Made by a program: the position numbers and the translations under genes | Notes under the pieces: generated by a model | What the model was told of the DNA's origin: nothing | The model's input: only the letters and a program-made list of their open reading frames with translations | The model's database searches: none | Origin: Ruminococcus sp. | GTDB taxonomy: Bacteria; Bacillota; Clostridia; Oscillospirales; Ruminococcaceae | Direction of reading: 5' to 3' | Assembly (NCBI GenBank): GCA_017519415.1 | Contig: JAFWSI010000017.1 | Coordinates: 1 to 64,000 of the forward strand | Length of the DNA: 64,000 bases | Shown here: positions 8,137 through 16,805 of the stretch, piece after piece | Layout of the letters: every line of letters begins with the position of its first letter | How positions within the stretch are numbered: the first letter of the stretch is position 1

Positions 8137-10548
8137 ATGGAACTGCGAATAGCACTTGCAGGAAACCCGAATGCAGGCAAGACCACCCTTTTCAATGCGC
8201 TCACGGGTTCAAACCAGTTTGTGGGAAACTGGCCGGGAGTTACTGTTGAGAAGAAGGAGGGCAAGCTGAAAAAGCATAGTGATGTCATCATCACCGATCT
8301 CCCCGGAATTTACTCATTATCGCCCTACACTCTTGAAGAAGTCGTTGCAAGAAACTACCTTATAGAAACAAGACCTGACGCTATACTCAACATTATAGAC
8401 GGAACAAATCTGGAACGAAATCTTTACCTCACAACTCAGCTCGTGGAGCTGGGTATACCCGTTGTCTGTGTGATAAACATGATGGACGTCGTTAATAAAA
8501 ACGGCGACAAGATCAAGATAAGCGAGCTTTCAAGACAGCTGGGATGCAGGATAGTTGAGATCTCCGCGCTGAAGGGCACGGGAGTTGACGAGGCTGCGGA
8601 GGCTGCAATAGCTGCTGCAAAGAACGGCAAAACCATTCCCCAGCACACCTTCAGCGGTCCCGTTGAGCACGCGATAGCTCACATCGAGGAGGCTGTTCTT
8701 CATGATATGCCCGAGGAGCAGCAGCGCTGGTATGCCATCAAGGTCTTCGAGCGCGACGAAAAGGTGCTCGAGAAGCTGAATATCCCCGAGAAAATACAGA
8801 AGCATATCGAAAGCGACATAAAAGCTGCGGAGGAGGAACTTGACGACGACGCCGAGAGTATAATCACCAACGAGCGATATGTCTACATAGCTGATGTAAT
8901 CAAGGCTTGCTACAGGAAGAAAAATGCAGGAAGTCTGACCTCTTCCGATAAGATCGACAAGATAGTTACCAACCGCTGGCTGGGGCTTCCTATATTTGCA
9001 GTCATCATGACCCTTGTTTATCTAATCGCGATGAAGGGTCCCGGTGCCTGGGCTACGGACTGGACAAACGACAATCTGTTCGGCGACGGTTTCCACCTGT
9101 TTGGTATAGGTTCATCGAAGTATTCGGAAATTGCCGACGAATACGCAGGCGCACAGCAGATAATCGACGGCTATGACGCCTACGTTGAGGAAAACGGAAG
9201 CGCTCCCGAGGGAGAGTTCACTTACTCCGTTGAGGACGAGGAAACTCTTGAGACAACAGATGAGACTGCAACGATAGAGGACTACAATGAAGCCCTTGCA
9301 ACAGTCGAGAGGATAGGCGACGAGCCCGATCCTGCGGACTACGGTGTATTCGTACCCAGTATCCCTGCGATTATCGAAAGCGGTCTTGACAAGGTAGGCG
9401 CAGCTGACTGGCTGAAAGGACTTATCCTTGACGGTATCGTTGCAGGTGTGGGCGCAGTTCTCGGCTTCGTTCCGCAGATGCTGGTATTGTTCTTCCTGCT
9501 TGCGTTCCTTGAAGCCTGCGGTTATATGGCACGTATCGCATTCGTACTCGACCGTGTGTTCAGAAAGTTCGGCCTCTCGGGCAAGTCCTTCATTCCTATG
9601 CTTGTAGGCGTAGGCTGCGGAGTTCCCGGTATAATGGCTTCGAGAACCATCGAAAACGAGCGCGACAGACGTATGACTATTATGACCACGACATTCATTC
9701 CCTGCGGCGCTAAGGTGCCTTTCATCGCAATGATCGCCGGCGCTATATTCGGAGGTTCGCCGTGGGTATCCGTATCGGCTTACTTCATCGGTATGGCGGC
9801 TATCATCGTTTCGGGAATCATGCTCAAAAAGACAGCCATGTTCTCGGGAGAGCCCGCACCTTTTGTTATGGAGCTTCCCGCATACCATATGCCTACCATG
9901 AGCAACGTTCTCCGCTCAATGTGGGAGCGCGGCTGGTCGTTCATCAAGAAGGCAGGCTCGATAATCCTTATTTCCACTATTGTTGTATGGTTCCTGTCAC
10001 GCTTCGGAACAGTTGACGGCAGCTTCGGTATGCTGGACGAGGATCAGCTTGACAGCTCGCTGCTTGCACGTTTCGGCAAGCTTATAGCATGGATATTCGC
10101 TCCTCTTGGCTGGGGCAACTGGCAGGCGGCCGTTGCTTCTATCACAGGTCTTGTTGCTAAGGAGAATATCGTAGGAACTATGGGCGTTCTCTATAGCGGC
10201 GGTGAGGGCACTGTATGGCAGACTCTTGCTTCCAAGTTTACAAGCATCACAGGCTTCTCATTCCTTGTGTTCAATCTGCTCTGTGCTCCCTGCTTCGCGG
10301 CTATCGGAGCTATCAAGCGCGAGATGAACAACGCTAAGTGGACAGCTTTCGCTATCATTTATCAGTGCGGATTTGCTTATGCTGTTGCCCTTATGATAAC
10401 ACAGTTCGGCGGACTTTTTACAGGCGAATCCAACATAATCGGCGTTATAGCAGCAGCTCTGATACTTATATTTATGTGCTATATGCTCTTTGTCAAGAAG
10501 TACCACGAGGCTTCCAAGTTCAAGGGCAATGTAAAGGTGAAGGCATAA
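8137..10548 (+). CDS. feoB: Ferrous iron transporter FeoB
   Basis: An 803-residue inner-membrane Fe2+ transporter with an N-terminal G domain. G1 is GNPNAGKTTLFNALTG (residues 8-23), the effector loop includes NWPGVTVEKKEG, G3 is DLPGIYSLSP and G4 is NMMD. The membrane half has the two Gate repeats, with a cysteine-containing GCGVPGIMASRT motif and the FIPCGAKVPF segment. Between the first membrane helix and the Gate region is an acidic, Glu/Asp-rich outside loop of about 110 residues (roughly 310-420), longer than in the E. coli protein. It is in an operon with two feoA genes and a Cys-rich FeoB partner gene 12 bases downstream. Confidence 0.97.
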   Translation: MELRIALAGNPNAGKTTLFNALTGSNQFVGNWPGVTVEKKEGKLKKHSDVIITDLPGIYSLSPYTLEEVVARNYLIETRPDAILNIIDGTNLERNLYLTTQLVELGIPVVCVINMMDVVNKNGDKIKISELSRQLGCRIVEISALKGTGVDEAAEAAIAAAKNGKTIPQHTFSGPVEHAIAHIEEAVLHDMPEEQQRWYAIKVFERDEKVLEKLNIPEKIQKHIESDIKAAEEELDDDAESIITNERYVYIADVIKACYRKKNAGSLTSSDKIDKIVTNRWLGLPIFAVIMTLVYLIAMKGPGAWATDWTNDNLFGDGFHLFGIGSSKYSEIADEYAGAQQIIDGYDAYVEENGSAPEGEFTYSVEDEETLETTDETATIEDYNEALATVERIGDEPDPADYGVFVPSIPAIIESGLDKVGAADWLKGLILDGIVAGVGAVLGFVPQMLVLFFLLAFLEACGYMARIAFVLDRVFRKFGLSGKSFIPMLVGVGCGVPGIMASRTIENERDRRMTIMTTTFIPCGAKVPFIAMIAGAIFGGSPWVSVSAYFIGMAAIIVSGIMLKKTAMFSGEPAPFVMELPAYHMPTMSNVLRSMWERGWSFIKKAGSIILISTIVVWFLSRFGTVDGSFGMLDEDQLDSSLLARFGKLIAWIFAPLGWGNWQAAVASITGLVAKENIVGTMGVLYSGGEGTVWQTLASKFTSITGFSFLVFNLLCAPCFAAIGAIKREMNNAKWTAFAIIYQCGFAYAVALMITQFGGLFTGESNIIGVIAAALILIFMCYMLFVKKYHEASKFKGNVKVKA

Positions 10549-10560
10549 AGGAGTGGTAAT

Positions 10561-10734
10561 ATGCTCGCATGGTTCGCTGATAATCTTGGAACTATCGTCA
10601 TAACTCTGATACTTATATCTGTTGTTGCGCTTATAATCGTAAAGATGATACGTGACAAAAAAAGCGGAAAGAGCAACGGCGGCTGCGGCTGTGGCTGCGA
10701 GCACTGTGCAATGCACGGTAAATGCCATAAGTAA
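10561..10734 (+). CDS. FeoB-associated Cys-rich membrane protein
   Basis: A 57-residue protein with a single membrane helix (about residues 5-30) followed by a basic turn and a short Cys/Gly-rich tail, GGCGCGCEHCAMHGKCHK, holding five cysteines and three histidines. FeoB-associated Cys-rich membrane proteins are small, sit right after feoB, and are thought to bind or deliver metal at the cytoplasmic side. AAGGAG lies 7 bases ahead of the ATG and the gap to feoB is 12 bases, so it is translated from the feo transcript. Confidence 0.85.
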   Translation: MLAWFADNLGTIVITLILISVVALIIVKMIRDKKSGKSNGGCGCGCEHCAMHGKCHK

Positions 10735-10740
10735 CAGAAT

Positions 10741-10766
10741 AACGCCCTCAGGCATCTGGGGGCGTT
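10741..10766 (+). terminator. Hairpin ending the feo operon
   Basis: AACGCCCTCAG (10741-10751) pairs with CTGGGGGCGTT (10756-10766) around GCAT. The T run is weak, so termination may be partial. Confidence 0.5.
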
Positions 10767-10855
10767 AATTATGGATATATCAGGATAAATAGGTGTTTCC
10801 GCAGTCTAACTGCCGGAGATGTTTTATATGGGAATGCTCATAAAAGATCAAGTGA

Positions 10856-10871
10856 ATTAGTACATGCTAAC
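10856..10871 (+). promoter_or_regulatory. DtxR/IdeR-like operator, distal site
   Basis: ATTAGTACATGCTAAC contains TTAG-N6-CTAA, the iron-box half-site spacing. Eleven bases of its right side (ACATGCTAACA) are repeated in the promoter-proximal site at 10967-10982. Confidence 0.5.
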
Positions 10872-10931
10872 AAAAAACCTGCCTTATATTTGTTAGTTAT
10901 ATCAAACAGTTACAAATAAGTTTTCTATACC

Positions 10932-10982
10932 TTGACAACTGTAAGAATGAATGGTATTATAATTGTGTTATTACATGCTAAC
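10932..10982 (+). promoter_or_regulatory. Promoter of the DUF2325/flavodoxin operon with iron-box-like operator
   Basis: TTGACA (10932-10937), 17-base spacer, TATTAT (10955-10960). GTTATTACATGCTAAC (10967-10982) overlaps the start of transcription and matches the feo operator in layout. This predicts that the flavodoxin operon is induced by iron shortage together with feo. Confidence 0.6.
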
Positions 10983-11001
10983 AAATTATAAGGAGGATCT
11001 T

Positions 11002-11301
11002 ATGAGCATAGTAATCGTTGGCGGCAATGACCGCATGGCAACACGTTATCAGGATATCTGCAAATCGTTCAATCACAAGTCCAAGGTCTTCACTCAGATG
11101 CCTGCTGACTTCGAGAACAAGCTTGGCACTCCTGATCTTATGGTAGTTTTCACAGGTACATGTTCCCACAAAATGCTTGGAGCTGTCAAGAAAAGCTCCG
11201 AGAAAAACGGCGTACCCGTTGAGCACGTTCACAGCTCCAGCGTGAGTGCACTGAAGCAGCTTCTGTCTGAAATAAAGGGGAGGAAGTATGTCCGAGCTTG
11301 A
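11002..11301 (+). CDS. DUF2325 family protein
   Basis: A 99-residue protein with a Rossmann-like start, MSIVIVGGNDRM, then YQDICKSF and a second strand ending in VVFTGTCSHKM, the DUF2325 pattern. The family has no settled function but is often found with iron-regulated or redox genes. AAGGAGG sits 5 bases ahead of the ATG at 11002. Its end overlaps the start of the DUF3793 gene by 14 bases, so the two are translationally coupled. The iron-box-like operator upstream suggests a role under iron shortage. Confidence 0.85.
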   Translation: MSIVIVGGNDRMATRYQDICKSFNHKSKVFTQMPADFENKLGTPDLMVVFTGTCSHKMLGAVKKSSEKNGVPVEHVHSSSVSALKQLLSEIKGRKYVRA

Positions 11302-11866
11302 ACGCAGAAGCATTGATAACGTCCTTGCATTTCACAGTGCTCCCACGCTGATGGGAGTGAAGTGCGCGAATCTCATTTCTTTTGACAGGAATGAAGATAC
11401 TATGGCGGAATATCTCCGGGAGTTTGAAGCTGAGCTGTCAGGTCGCGGATTCTGTGCAAGACAGCTCTGCAAGTGCGGAAAGCGTACTCTTGTATTCGTC
11501 TGTAACGAGAAAATGCTGAACGCATGGCTCGGTATGCCGCGTGTCCGGGACTTCCTTTCGGAGTACGGCTATACTGACAATATGACGCTTGACGAAATGC
11601 TGAACATACTTTCAGGCCGTATCGGCTGCGGCAGCTTTCCCCATGAGATAGGCGCATTTCTCGGCTATCCCGTGGGAGATATCCGCGGATTTATCAGCAA
11701 CAGCGGCAGGAACTGCCTGCTGTGCGGATACTGGAAGGTCTACGAAAATGCTGACAAAGCGCGTCGGACCTTCAAAACCTACGATCGCTGCAGGGAAATC
11801 CTGTTCGATAGATTAAATCACTGTCCGAACCTGTTTCGGGCTATTTCCAAGGAGGAAAATATATGA
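11288..11866 (+). CDS. DUF3793 family protein
   Basis: A 192-residue cytoplasmic protein of the DUF3793 family. The visible family features are an early HSAPTLMGVKCANLISF segment, a CxCGKRTLVFVCNEKML stretch, the PHEIGAFLGYPVGDIRGFI motif, and a C-terminal CGYWKVYENADKA. Function is unknown. It overlaps DUF2325 at its start and the flavodoxin gene at its end (ATGA), and this trio is a recurrent clostridial arrangement tied to iron limitation. Several conserved cysteines could bind a metal or cluster. Confidence 0.85.
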   Translation: MSELERRSIDNVLAFHSAPTLMGVKCANLISFDRNEDTMAEYLREFEAELSGRGFCARQLCKCGKRTLVFVCNEKMLNAWLGMPRVRDFLSEYGYTDNMTLDEMLNILSGRIGCGSFPHEIGAFLGYPVGDIRGFISNSGRNCLLCGYWKVYENADKARRTFKTYDRCREILFDRLNHCPNLFRAISKEENI

Positions 11867-12267
11867 AAACAGCAGTAATTTATTGGAGCGGCACAGGCAA
11901 TACCGAGGCTATGGCCAAGGCTGCTGCCGAGGGTGCAAATGCAGAGCTTTTTGAGGTATCGGAGTTCAGCGGAAACGCCGCAGACTACGACGCATTTGCC
12001 TTCGGCTGTCCTGCAATGGGTGCAGAGGTCCTCGAAGAGGATACATTCGAGCCGTTTTTCACAGGTATCGAGGGTTCGCTGAGCGGCAAAAAGGTGCTTC
12101 TTTTCGGTTCCTACGGCTGGGGCGACGGCGAATGGATGCGTAACTGGTACGACCGTACAAAGGCAGCAGGAGCAGAGCTTATCGGCGACGAGGGCTTTAT
12201 AGTAAACGAGGCTGCTTCCGACGACGATCTTGCAAAGCTGAAAGAGCTTGCTGCAAAGCTTGCATAA
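11863..12267 (+). CDS. Flavodoxin
   Basis: A 134-residue short-chain flavodoxin, an FMN electron carrier that replaces ferredoxin when iron is scarce. The phosphate-binding loop WSGTGNTEAMA is at residues 8-18, the acidic GCPAMGAEVLEEDTFEPF segment lies in the middle, and FGSYGWGDGEWM forms the third FMN loop. The ATG overlaps the stop of the DUF3793 gene and a good ribosome site (AAGGAGG) is inside that gene. Its place in an operon with an iron-box-like operator fits the classical iron-shortage role. Confidence 0.95.
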   Translation: MKTAVIYWSGTGNTEAMAKAAAEGANAELFEVSEFSGNAADYDAFAFGCPAMGAEVLEEDTFEPFFTGIEGSLSGKKVLLFGSYGWGDGEWMRNWYDRTKAAGAELIGDEGFIVNEAASDDDLAKLKELAAKLA

Positions 12268-12279
12268 GGAGATAAGGAC

Positions 12280-13782
12280 ATGAAAAAAATTACATCAGTT
12301 TTATGCGCCGCAGCCTGTGTACTGTCGGCAGTTCCTTTCGCAGCGAATGCTGCTGACGGCGACAAGGTATACGGCACAATGAATATCCCTTACGCTGATT
12401 TCTACGCAGCAGAGCTCAGCAACAGCGTTCCTGTTGACGCTGTATCTTCCGCTACTCAGAACAAGTGGAAGGGCAACTCAACAGGTAAAATCGGAGATGA
12501 CGGAAAGTGGCAGAACGGCGGACTTGCAGCCGGTACTTTTAATGAAGAAGGAGAAAACGGCGGCGGTAAGATCCTCGGCGTTACCTATCCTGTTGAGATC
12601 TCAAAGGCTGATCTTGAAAAGCTCAGCGACAAGATGAACTTTACCGAGCTCTCCGAAAAGCCTGTGGCTTATAAGCCTGTTACTGTTGAGAACGGCAAGG
12701 CTTCCTTCGGAAAGCTCGTTGATACCGACGGCGAAGAAACGCTCAGCGGAGAAATGACGGTATCGAGCCTTACAAGCTGGGGCGATTATCAGATAAACGT
12801 CAAGGGAATCCCGGCAAACTGCGACATCTACGGCGTTATCGTAAAGACAAAGGAGGGCACCGACTACGGTATGCGTGCTCTTGAGAATATCTGGAGAAAC
12901 GGACAGATCGCATGGGGCACCGGCGTAAAGGAGAAGGAGCCTCACGGCAATACACTTTCATCAGAGCATTACAAGACATCTGCGGGACAGACTATCACAG
13001 ACGTAACATTCATCACTCTTAACGGCTACAGCACTCTTTCGGGACAGAACGGCTATCTCCCGTTGAAGTTTGCCGACAGCATCACTGTGGAGAACGGCAA
13101 GGCAGGCAAGGGCAGCGTAACATATGATAATTCTGTTCTTCCTGCTGATTTCAAGGCCAAGGGCGAGGTGGCCGACGGCTTCACTGTATCAGGTAATACC
13201 GTAAGCTACAACAATGCACAGCCCGGCGTCTACACACTCACTGTTTCGGACGAGAACGGCAAGTATTCGGCAGTAAGAGGCAGTTTTTCACTTACGTCCG
13301 ACTCTATCCCCGTTAAGTATTCCGACGGCAAGCTTGTGGCTGCTGACGGAGCGTCACTGACTGACGCCGCAAACTATCTCAAGAACATCTCGGCCGTAAC
13401 AGTCGGCGAGAAGAGATACGCAGCAGGCAGAAGAGGCGTTACGATCATCGACTCTCAGACAGGCGAGATAAAGCTTGATGCCAAGTCGGGTGAGGAAAAC
13501 GTATTTGACGGCTCCGGCAAATATAAGCTCACTGTTGAAGCAACAGGATATGAGAAGAATTATGAATTCGAGATAAATGAGCAGGCTGCCGTGACAACGA
13601 CCGCAACAGGCACGACCACGACCACGACAAATAAGCCCACAACAACTACCACGACAAAAAAAGCTTCATCGACTTCAAAGACGGACAGCCCTAAAACAGG
13701 TTCGGAAAGTGCAGCACTGCCATTTACGTTCCTTGCACTTGCAGGAACAGCTGCATTCGCATTAAGAAAGAAGAAAGATTGA
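12280..13782 (+). CDS. Sortase-anchored surface protein with Tp47 domain C
   Basis: A 500-residue secreted protein. The signal peptide ends at about residue 24 (ANAAD). The main part resembles the Treponema Tp47 domain C family seen in Firmicutes surface proteins, with YGTMNIPYADFYAAE, the PVDAVSSAT segment and a GMRALENIWR stretch. Ig-like beta repeats follow, then a Thr-rich linker and a wall-sorting signal: SPKTG, a hydrophobic helix, and RKKKD. It follows flavodoxin by 12 bases and precedes a flavin reductase gene, so a role in iron or electron exchange at the surface is inferred. Penicillin binding, known for Tp47 itself, need not apply. Confidence 0.75.
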   Translation: MKKITSVLCAAACVLSAVPFAANAADGDKVYGTMNIPYADFYAAELSNSVPVDAVSSATQNKWKGNSTGKIGDDGKWQNGGLAAGTFNEEGENGGGKILGVTYPVEISKADLEKLSDKMNFTELSEKPVAYKPVTVENGKASFGKLVDTDGEETLSGEMTVSSLTSWGDYQINVKGIPANCDIYGVIVKTKEGTDYGMRALENIWRNGQIAWGTGVKEKEPHGNTLSSEHYKTSAGQTITDVTFITLNGYSTLSGQNGYLPLKFADSITVENGKAGKGSVTYDNSVLPADFKAKGEVADGFTVSGNTVSYNNAQPGVYTLTVSDENGKYSAVRGSFSLTSDSIPVKYSDGKLVAADGASLTDAANYLKNISAVTVGEKRYAAGRRGVTIIDSQTGEIKLDAKSGEENVFDGSGKYKLTVEATGYEKNYEFEINEQAAVTTTATGTTTTTTNKPTTTTTTKKASSTSKTDSPKTGSESAALPFTFLALAGTAAFALRKKKD

Positions 13783-13807
13783 TCATTTGTTATTTCCATT
13801 CTGAAAA

Positions 13808-13837
13808 TGACCTCTGCGGCTTCGGCTGCGGAGGTCA
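13808..13837 (+). terminator. Long hairpin with TTCG loop
   Basis: TGACCTCTGCGGC pairs along its full length with GCTGCGGAGGTCA around a TTCG tetraloop, using two G-U pairs. There is no T run, so it may be a processing or stability element between the surface protein and the reductase rather than a full terminator. Confidence 0.5.
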
Positions 13838-13860
13838 AATACTGCAAAGAGGTAGATAGT

Positions 13861-15213
13861 ATGCTATTTTTGACCGCCCTTTTTATAGCGATCCTTATCG
13901 CTTTTTATCTTGACAAGCCGCTGAAAAAATGTCCTGCGGCCTTCTATATTCCGGCAGCTGTGCTTACTGTGGCTTCTGTGGTTATCGCTCAGTCCGACAT
14001 AAATATTTTCGACAGATTTGTCCGCGATTATGTACTCGGCATATTCTCCCGCGGAGCTCTAGGTACTGCCTTCTGGGCAGTTGTCATGTGGGCGGGAGCT
14101 CTGCCGAACGGCTCTGCTCCCATAAAGAAGCTCATGCCTGTACGCGGCGAATTATCCATAACTGCGGCGATACTCACATTCGCGCATATCATTACATACG
14201 GTGTGCAGTACATAACAAATCTTATTAAAGGCAGAACCGGCTCGGACTTTGTTGTCACAAGCATAGTGTGCCTTGTGATGGTGCTGATAATGACGCCGCT
14301 GACGGTGATGTCCTTCAAGAAGATACGCAAGAAAATGAACGGCAAAACATGGAAGAAGATACAGCGCCTTGCGTATATTTTCTACGCCTGCATCTATATC
14401 CATATCCTTGTACTTTTCCTGCCAAAGGCTCAGAAGGGCAGGGAGGGCTATTTTCTCGGTATACTTGTGTACAGCGCCGTATTTATCGGATATGCGGTAA
14501 TGCGTATCAGAAAGTACTATATCACCAATAAAAAACCGGAAAAGAAGCTAGTTCCCAATACTGTATGTGCCTGTGCATTTGCTCTGCCTGTAGCTCTTGC
14601 GGGAGTGGCTGCTCATAACGGCAATACGAATTCAGCAAAGCCCTCTGTGGTTACCGAAGACGGAGCCGCAACATTTTCTTTTGCTCCCGAAACTACAGCT
14701 GCCGCGGGATACGCTGTAACGACTTCGGATGACAGCAAAAGGAGCACGGAAGCTGCGGAAAAGACGGATAAAAATACAAAAACTACAACAACATCGGCTG
14801 AAGTAGATAAGAAAAAGGACGAAAAAAGCTCATCTGAGGAAGAAAAGCAGGAGGAGAAGCAGGAGGAGCAGTCCGGCAGCGACGAGCCTGCCCAGGAGCA
14901 GCATGAAGATACTCCTACTGCCGAGCCTCAGCCCGCATACAAGTACAAAAACGGCGAATACGAGGCCGAAGCCGAGGGCTATGCAGGCAGGGTACACGTG
15001 AAGCTGTCCGTGGAAAATGACGTTATTACAAGTATTTCTGCATGGGCTGACGATGACGATCCCGATTACTTCTCTGACGCCATGAATACGGTTATCCCGC
15101 AGATAGGTGCTAAGGGCAGCGCAGAGGGTATCGACGCCTGCTCAGGAGCTACCTACAGCTCAAACGGCATTATCGAAGCGGCAAGGAAGGCTTTTGAACA
15201 GGCGATGAGCTGA
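13861..15213 (+). CDS. Ferric-reductase-like membrane protein with covalent FMN domain
   Basis: A 450-residue fusion. The first 230 residues carry about six membrane helices of the YedZ/ferric-reductase type, with His residues in FAHIITYGVQYI and YIHILVLF suited to bind haem b. A long Thr/Glu/Lys-rich linker follows, then an outside FMN-binding domain ending in CSGATYSS, where Thr431 of SGAT is the expected site of FMN attachment by an ApbE transferase. Such proteins carry electrons across the membrane to outside acceptors. In this iron island it probably reduces Fe3+ to Fe2+ for FeoB. AAAGAGG precedes the ATG at 13861. Confidence 0.85.
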   Translation: MLFLTALFIAILIAFYLDKPLKKCPAAFYIPAAVLTVASVVIAQSDINIFDRFVRDYVLGIFSRGALGTAFWAVVMWAGALPNGSAPIKKLMPVRGELSITAAILTFAHIITYGVQYITNLIKGRTGSDFVVTSIVCLVMVLIMTPLTVMSFKKIRKKMNGKTWKKIQRLAYIFYACIYIHILVLFLPKAQKGREGYFLGILVYSAVFIGYAVMRIRKYYITNKKPEKKLVPNTVCACAFALPVALAGVAAHNGNTNSAKPSVVTEDGAATFSFAPETTAAAGYAVTTSDDSKRSTEAAEKTDKNTKTTTTSAEVDKKKDEKSSSEEEKQEEKQEEQSGSDEPAQEQHEDTPTAEPQPAYKYKNGEYEAEAEGYAGRVHVKLSVENDVITSISAWADDDDPDYFSDAMNTVIPQIGAKGSAEGIDACSGATYSSNGIIEAARKAFEQAMS

Positions 15214-15287
15214 TGCGGTATTGATGATATAAAACATCAAATAATCGCGATGTAAATTCCGCGGAACGCATTTGCGGGATATAAATT

Positions 15288-15317
15288 AAAGAGCTGACCA
15301 TGAAGGTCAGCTCTTTT
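15288..15317. terminator. Bidirectional terminator between convergent genes
   Basis: AAAGAGCTGACC (15288-15299) pairs with GGTCAGCTCTTT (15305-15316), flanked by A and T runs, so it can serve both the reductase gene and the opposite GH25 gene. Confidence 0.85.
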
Positions 15318-15320
15318 CCG

Positions 15321-16625
15321 TTAATTCACAGGCTTGTCCAGATACTGTATATCCATATCCACATCGCCTGTTATCCCAGGGATATGTCCGTAGGCACTGG
15401 CCTGCCAGATAGCGTATTCGCCGTCGTAGTCGGTCTCGTCAACGAAATGCGCCAGCCATACGGGATGTGAGGCCTTGGTTTTCTCACTCCAGAAATTATT
15501 CAGGAAGTTTTTACTGCTGTACAGCATTGTGGAATAACCGTTTTTGGCAAGCTCGTCCGCAAAGGCTGCATATATATCGTTCAGATCCCTTATGCTCATG
15601 CCATACTTCTGGAAGTGTCCGAACTCCTCCCAGTCAAAGGCAACAGGGAAGCCCAGCTTTCTGCCGCCAAGCTGCTCAACTATCCAGCGTGCGTGCTCGC
15701 GGACGCCCTCCTCTGTGTTGTCGGTGGTATAGATGTAAACACCCACGTCAAGTCCCGCTGCTGTGGCGTTTTCGATATTCTGGCGGAAATAGTCGTCCAT
15801 CTTGATCTCGCTGTAGTAATAGCCTATACGCATTATAACGAAGCTGCAACCTGCGTCGCGGACTGCATTGAAGTCCACGTTGGTCTGCCATGCAGAAACA
15901 TCTATGCCGAAGCGGACATTGCCGCCGTCATATCTTGCGATGAAGTCGCCGTAGTTCACACGGGGATTGTTATCGACGGGCGCTGGGACTTCGTTCAGTA
16001 CAAATATGGTAACGTCCCATGATACGGCATTCCCCGAGCTGTCAGTAGCGATCGCGGTTATGGGATAGGCTCCTACGGTATCGGGGTCTATTTCTCCCTC
16101 GTAGGTGAGAACGGGGTGCCTGTCGAAATTATCGGCGAAGCCTACATAATTATTGAGGTCAAAGGGTGTGCCGACCTTGTGGTTGGGCTCCCACCCGGAA
16201 TTTAGCACCACAGGCGGAGTGGTATCGACTACGGAGTACCTCAGCTTCTCGCTGAACTCGCTGCCCTTGTATATATAAGGCACCTCCACCTCAAATACGC
16301 CCAGATCGGATGTGTTGAGCATTACATCTCCGTCCTTGAGATCAACGTTCCTTTCGGTTATGAAGTCTTTGAGCTTTATGTCGTCACACACCTCCACGGT
16401 CTCCATGCCCCTGAGGACAAGATCCTTTGGCGGTTCAGCCTTTTTTGTTGTGGTTGCAGTGGTTTTCGTACAGGTTGACGTTGTGGTGGCGGTGGTGCCT
16501 GAGGTACTTGTGACAGATGTAGTAACGGAGCCGGCTGAGGGATCATGTGACGGCGTCTTTTTGCCTCCGCAGCTGCACAGCAGAATAACAGCCGCAGTGA
16601 GCGGCAGGATATATCTTAATTTCAT
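15321..16625 (-). CDS. GH25 lysozyme-type lipoprotein
   Basis: A 434-residue exported lipoprotein. The signal peptide ends in the lipobox LLCSC (about residues 15-19), followed by a Thr-rich linker, two Ig-like (HYR or cadherin-like) domains and a C-terminal GH25 muramidase domain. The catalytic region is visible as FGIDVSAWQTNVDF, VGVYIYT and the acidic pair in VAFDWEEF. It should cleave the MurNAc-GlcNAc bond of peptidoglycan, in wall turnover or against other bacteria. The start at 16625 has GGAAAGG upstream. It shares the terminator at 15288-15317 with the opposite gene. Confidence 0.9.
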   Translation of the reverse strand: MKLRYILPLTAAVILLCSCGGKKTPSHDPSAGSVTTSVTSTSGTTATTTSTCTKTTATTTKKAEPPKDLVLRGMETVEVCDDIKLKDFITERNVDLKDGDVMLNTSDLGVFEVEVPYIYKGSEFSEKLRYSVVDTTPPVVLNSGWEPNHKVGTPFDLNNYVGFADNFDRHPVLTYEGEIDPDTVGAYPITAIATDSSGNAVSWDVTIFVLNEVPAPVDNNPRVNYGDFIARYDGGNVRFGIDVSAWQTNVDFNAVRDAGCSFVIMRIGYYYSEIKMDDYFRQNIENATAAGLDVGVYIYTTDNTEEGVREHARWIVEQLGGRKLGFPVAFDWEEFGHFQKYGMSIRDLNDIYAAFADELAKNGYSTMLYSSKNFLNNFWSEKTKASHPVWLAHFVDETDYDGEYAIWQASAYGHIPGITGDVDMDIQYLDKPVN

Positions 16626-16743
16626 GTGTTTCCTTTCCGTATAAAAAAGCATGATAAATACATTATTTTAAATATATTATAGCATATACGGGGGAAAAAG
16701 TAAAGAAAATATTCGGTAATGTGAAAAGAATGAAGAAAAGGTC

Positions 16744-16772
16744 TTGACGCGGTGGGTTTTATGTTGTATCAT
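16744..16772 (+). promoter_or_regulatory. Promoter of the sortase-like gene
   Basis: TTGACG (16744-16749), 17-base spacer, TATCAT (16767-16772). Confidence 0.6.
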
Positions 16773-16805
16773 AAGAGTATAAAATTCTTCTTAGGAGGGT
16801 GCGAT

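Noticed and set aside
9112..9888. 258-residue ORF on the minus strand inside feoB
   Set aside because: FeoB motifs run through the plus frame; the minus frame shows Cys/His/Arg-rich nonsense composition typical of shadows.
13590..13680. Repeated ACGACC/ACAACT units, also at 14780, 16440, 16980 and 40850
   Set aside because: They are codon repeats for Thr-rich linkers of secreted proteins, not a CRISPR array or satellite.
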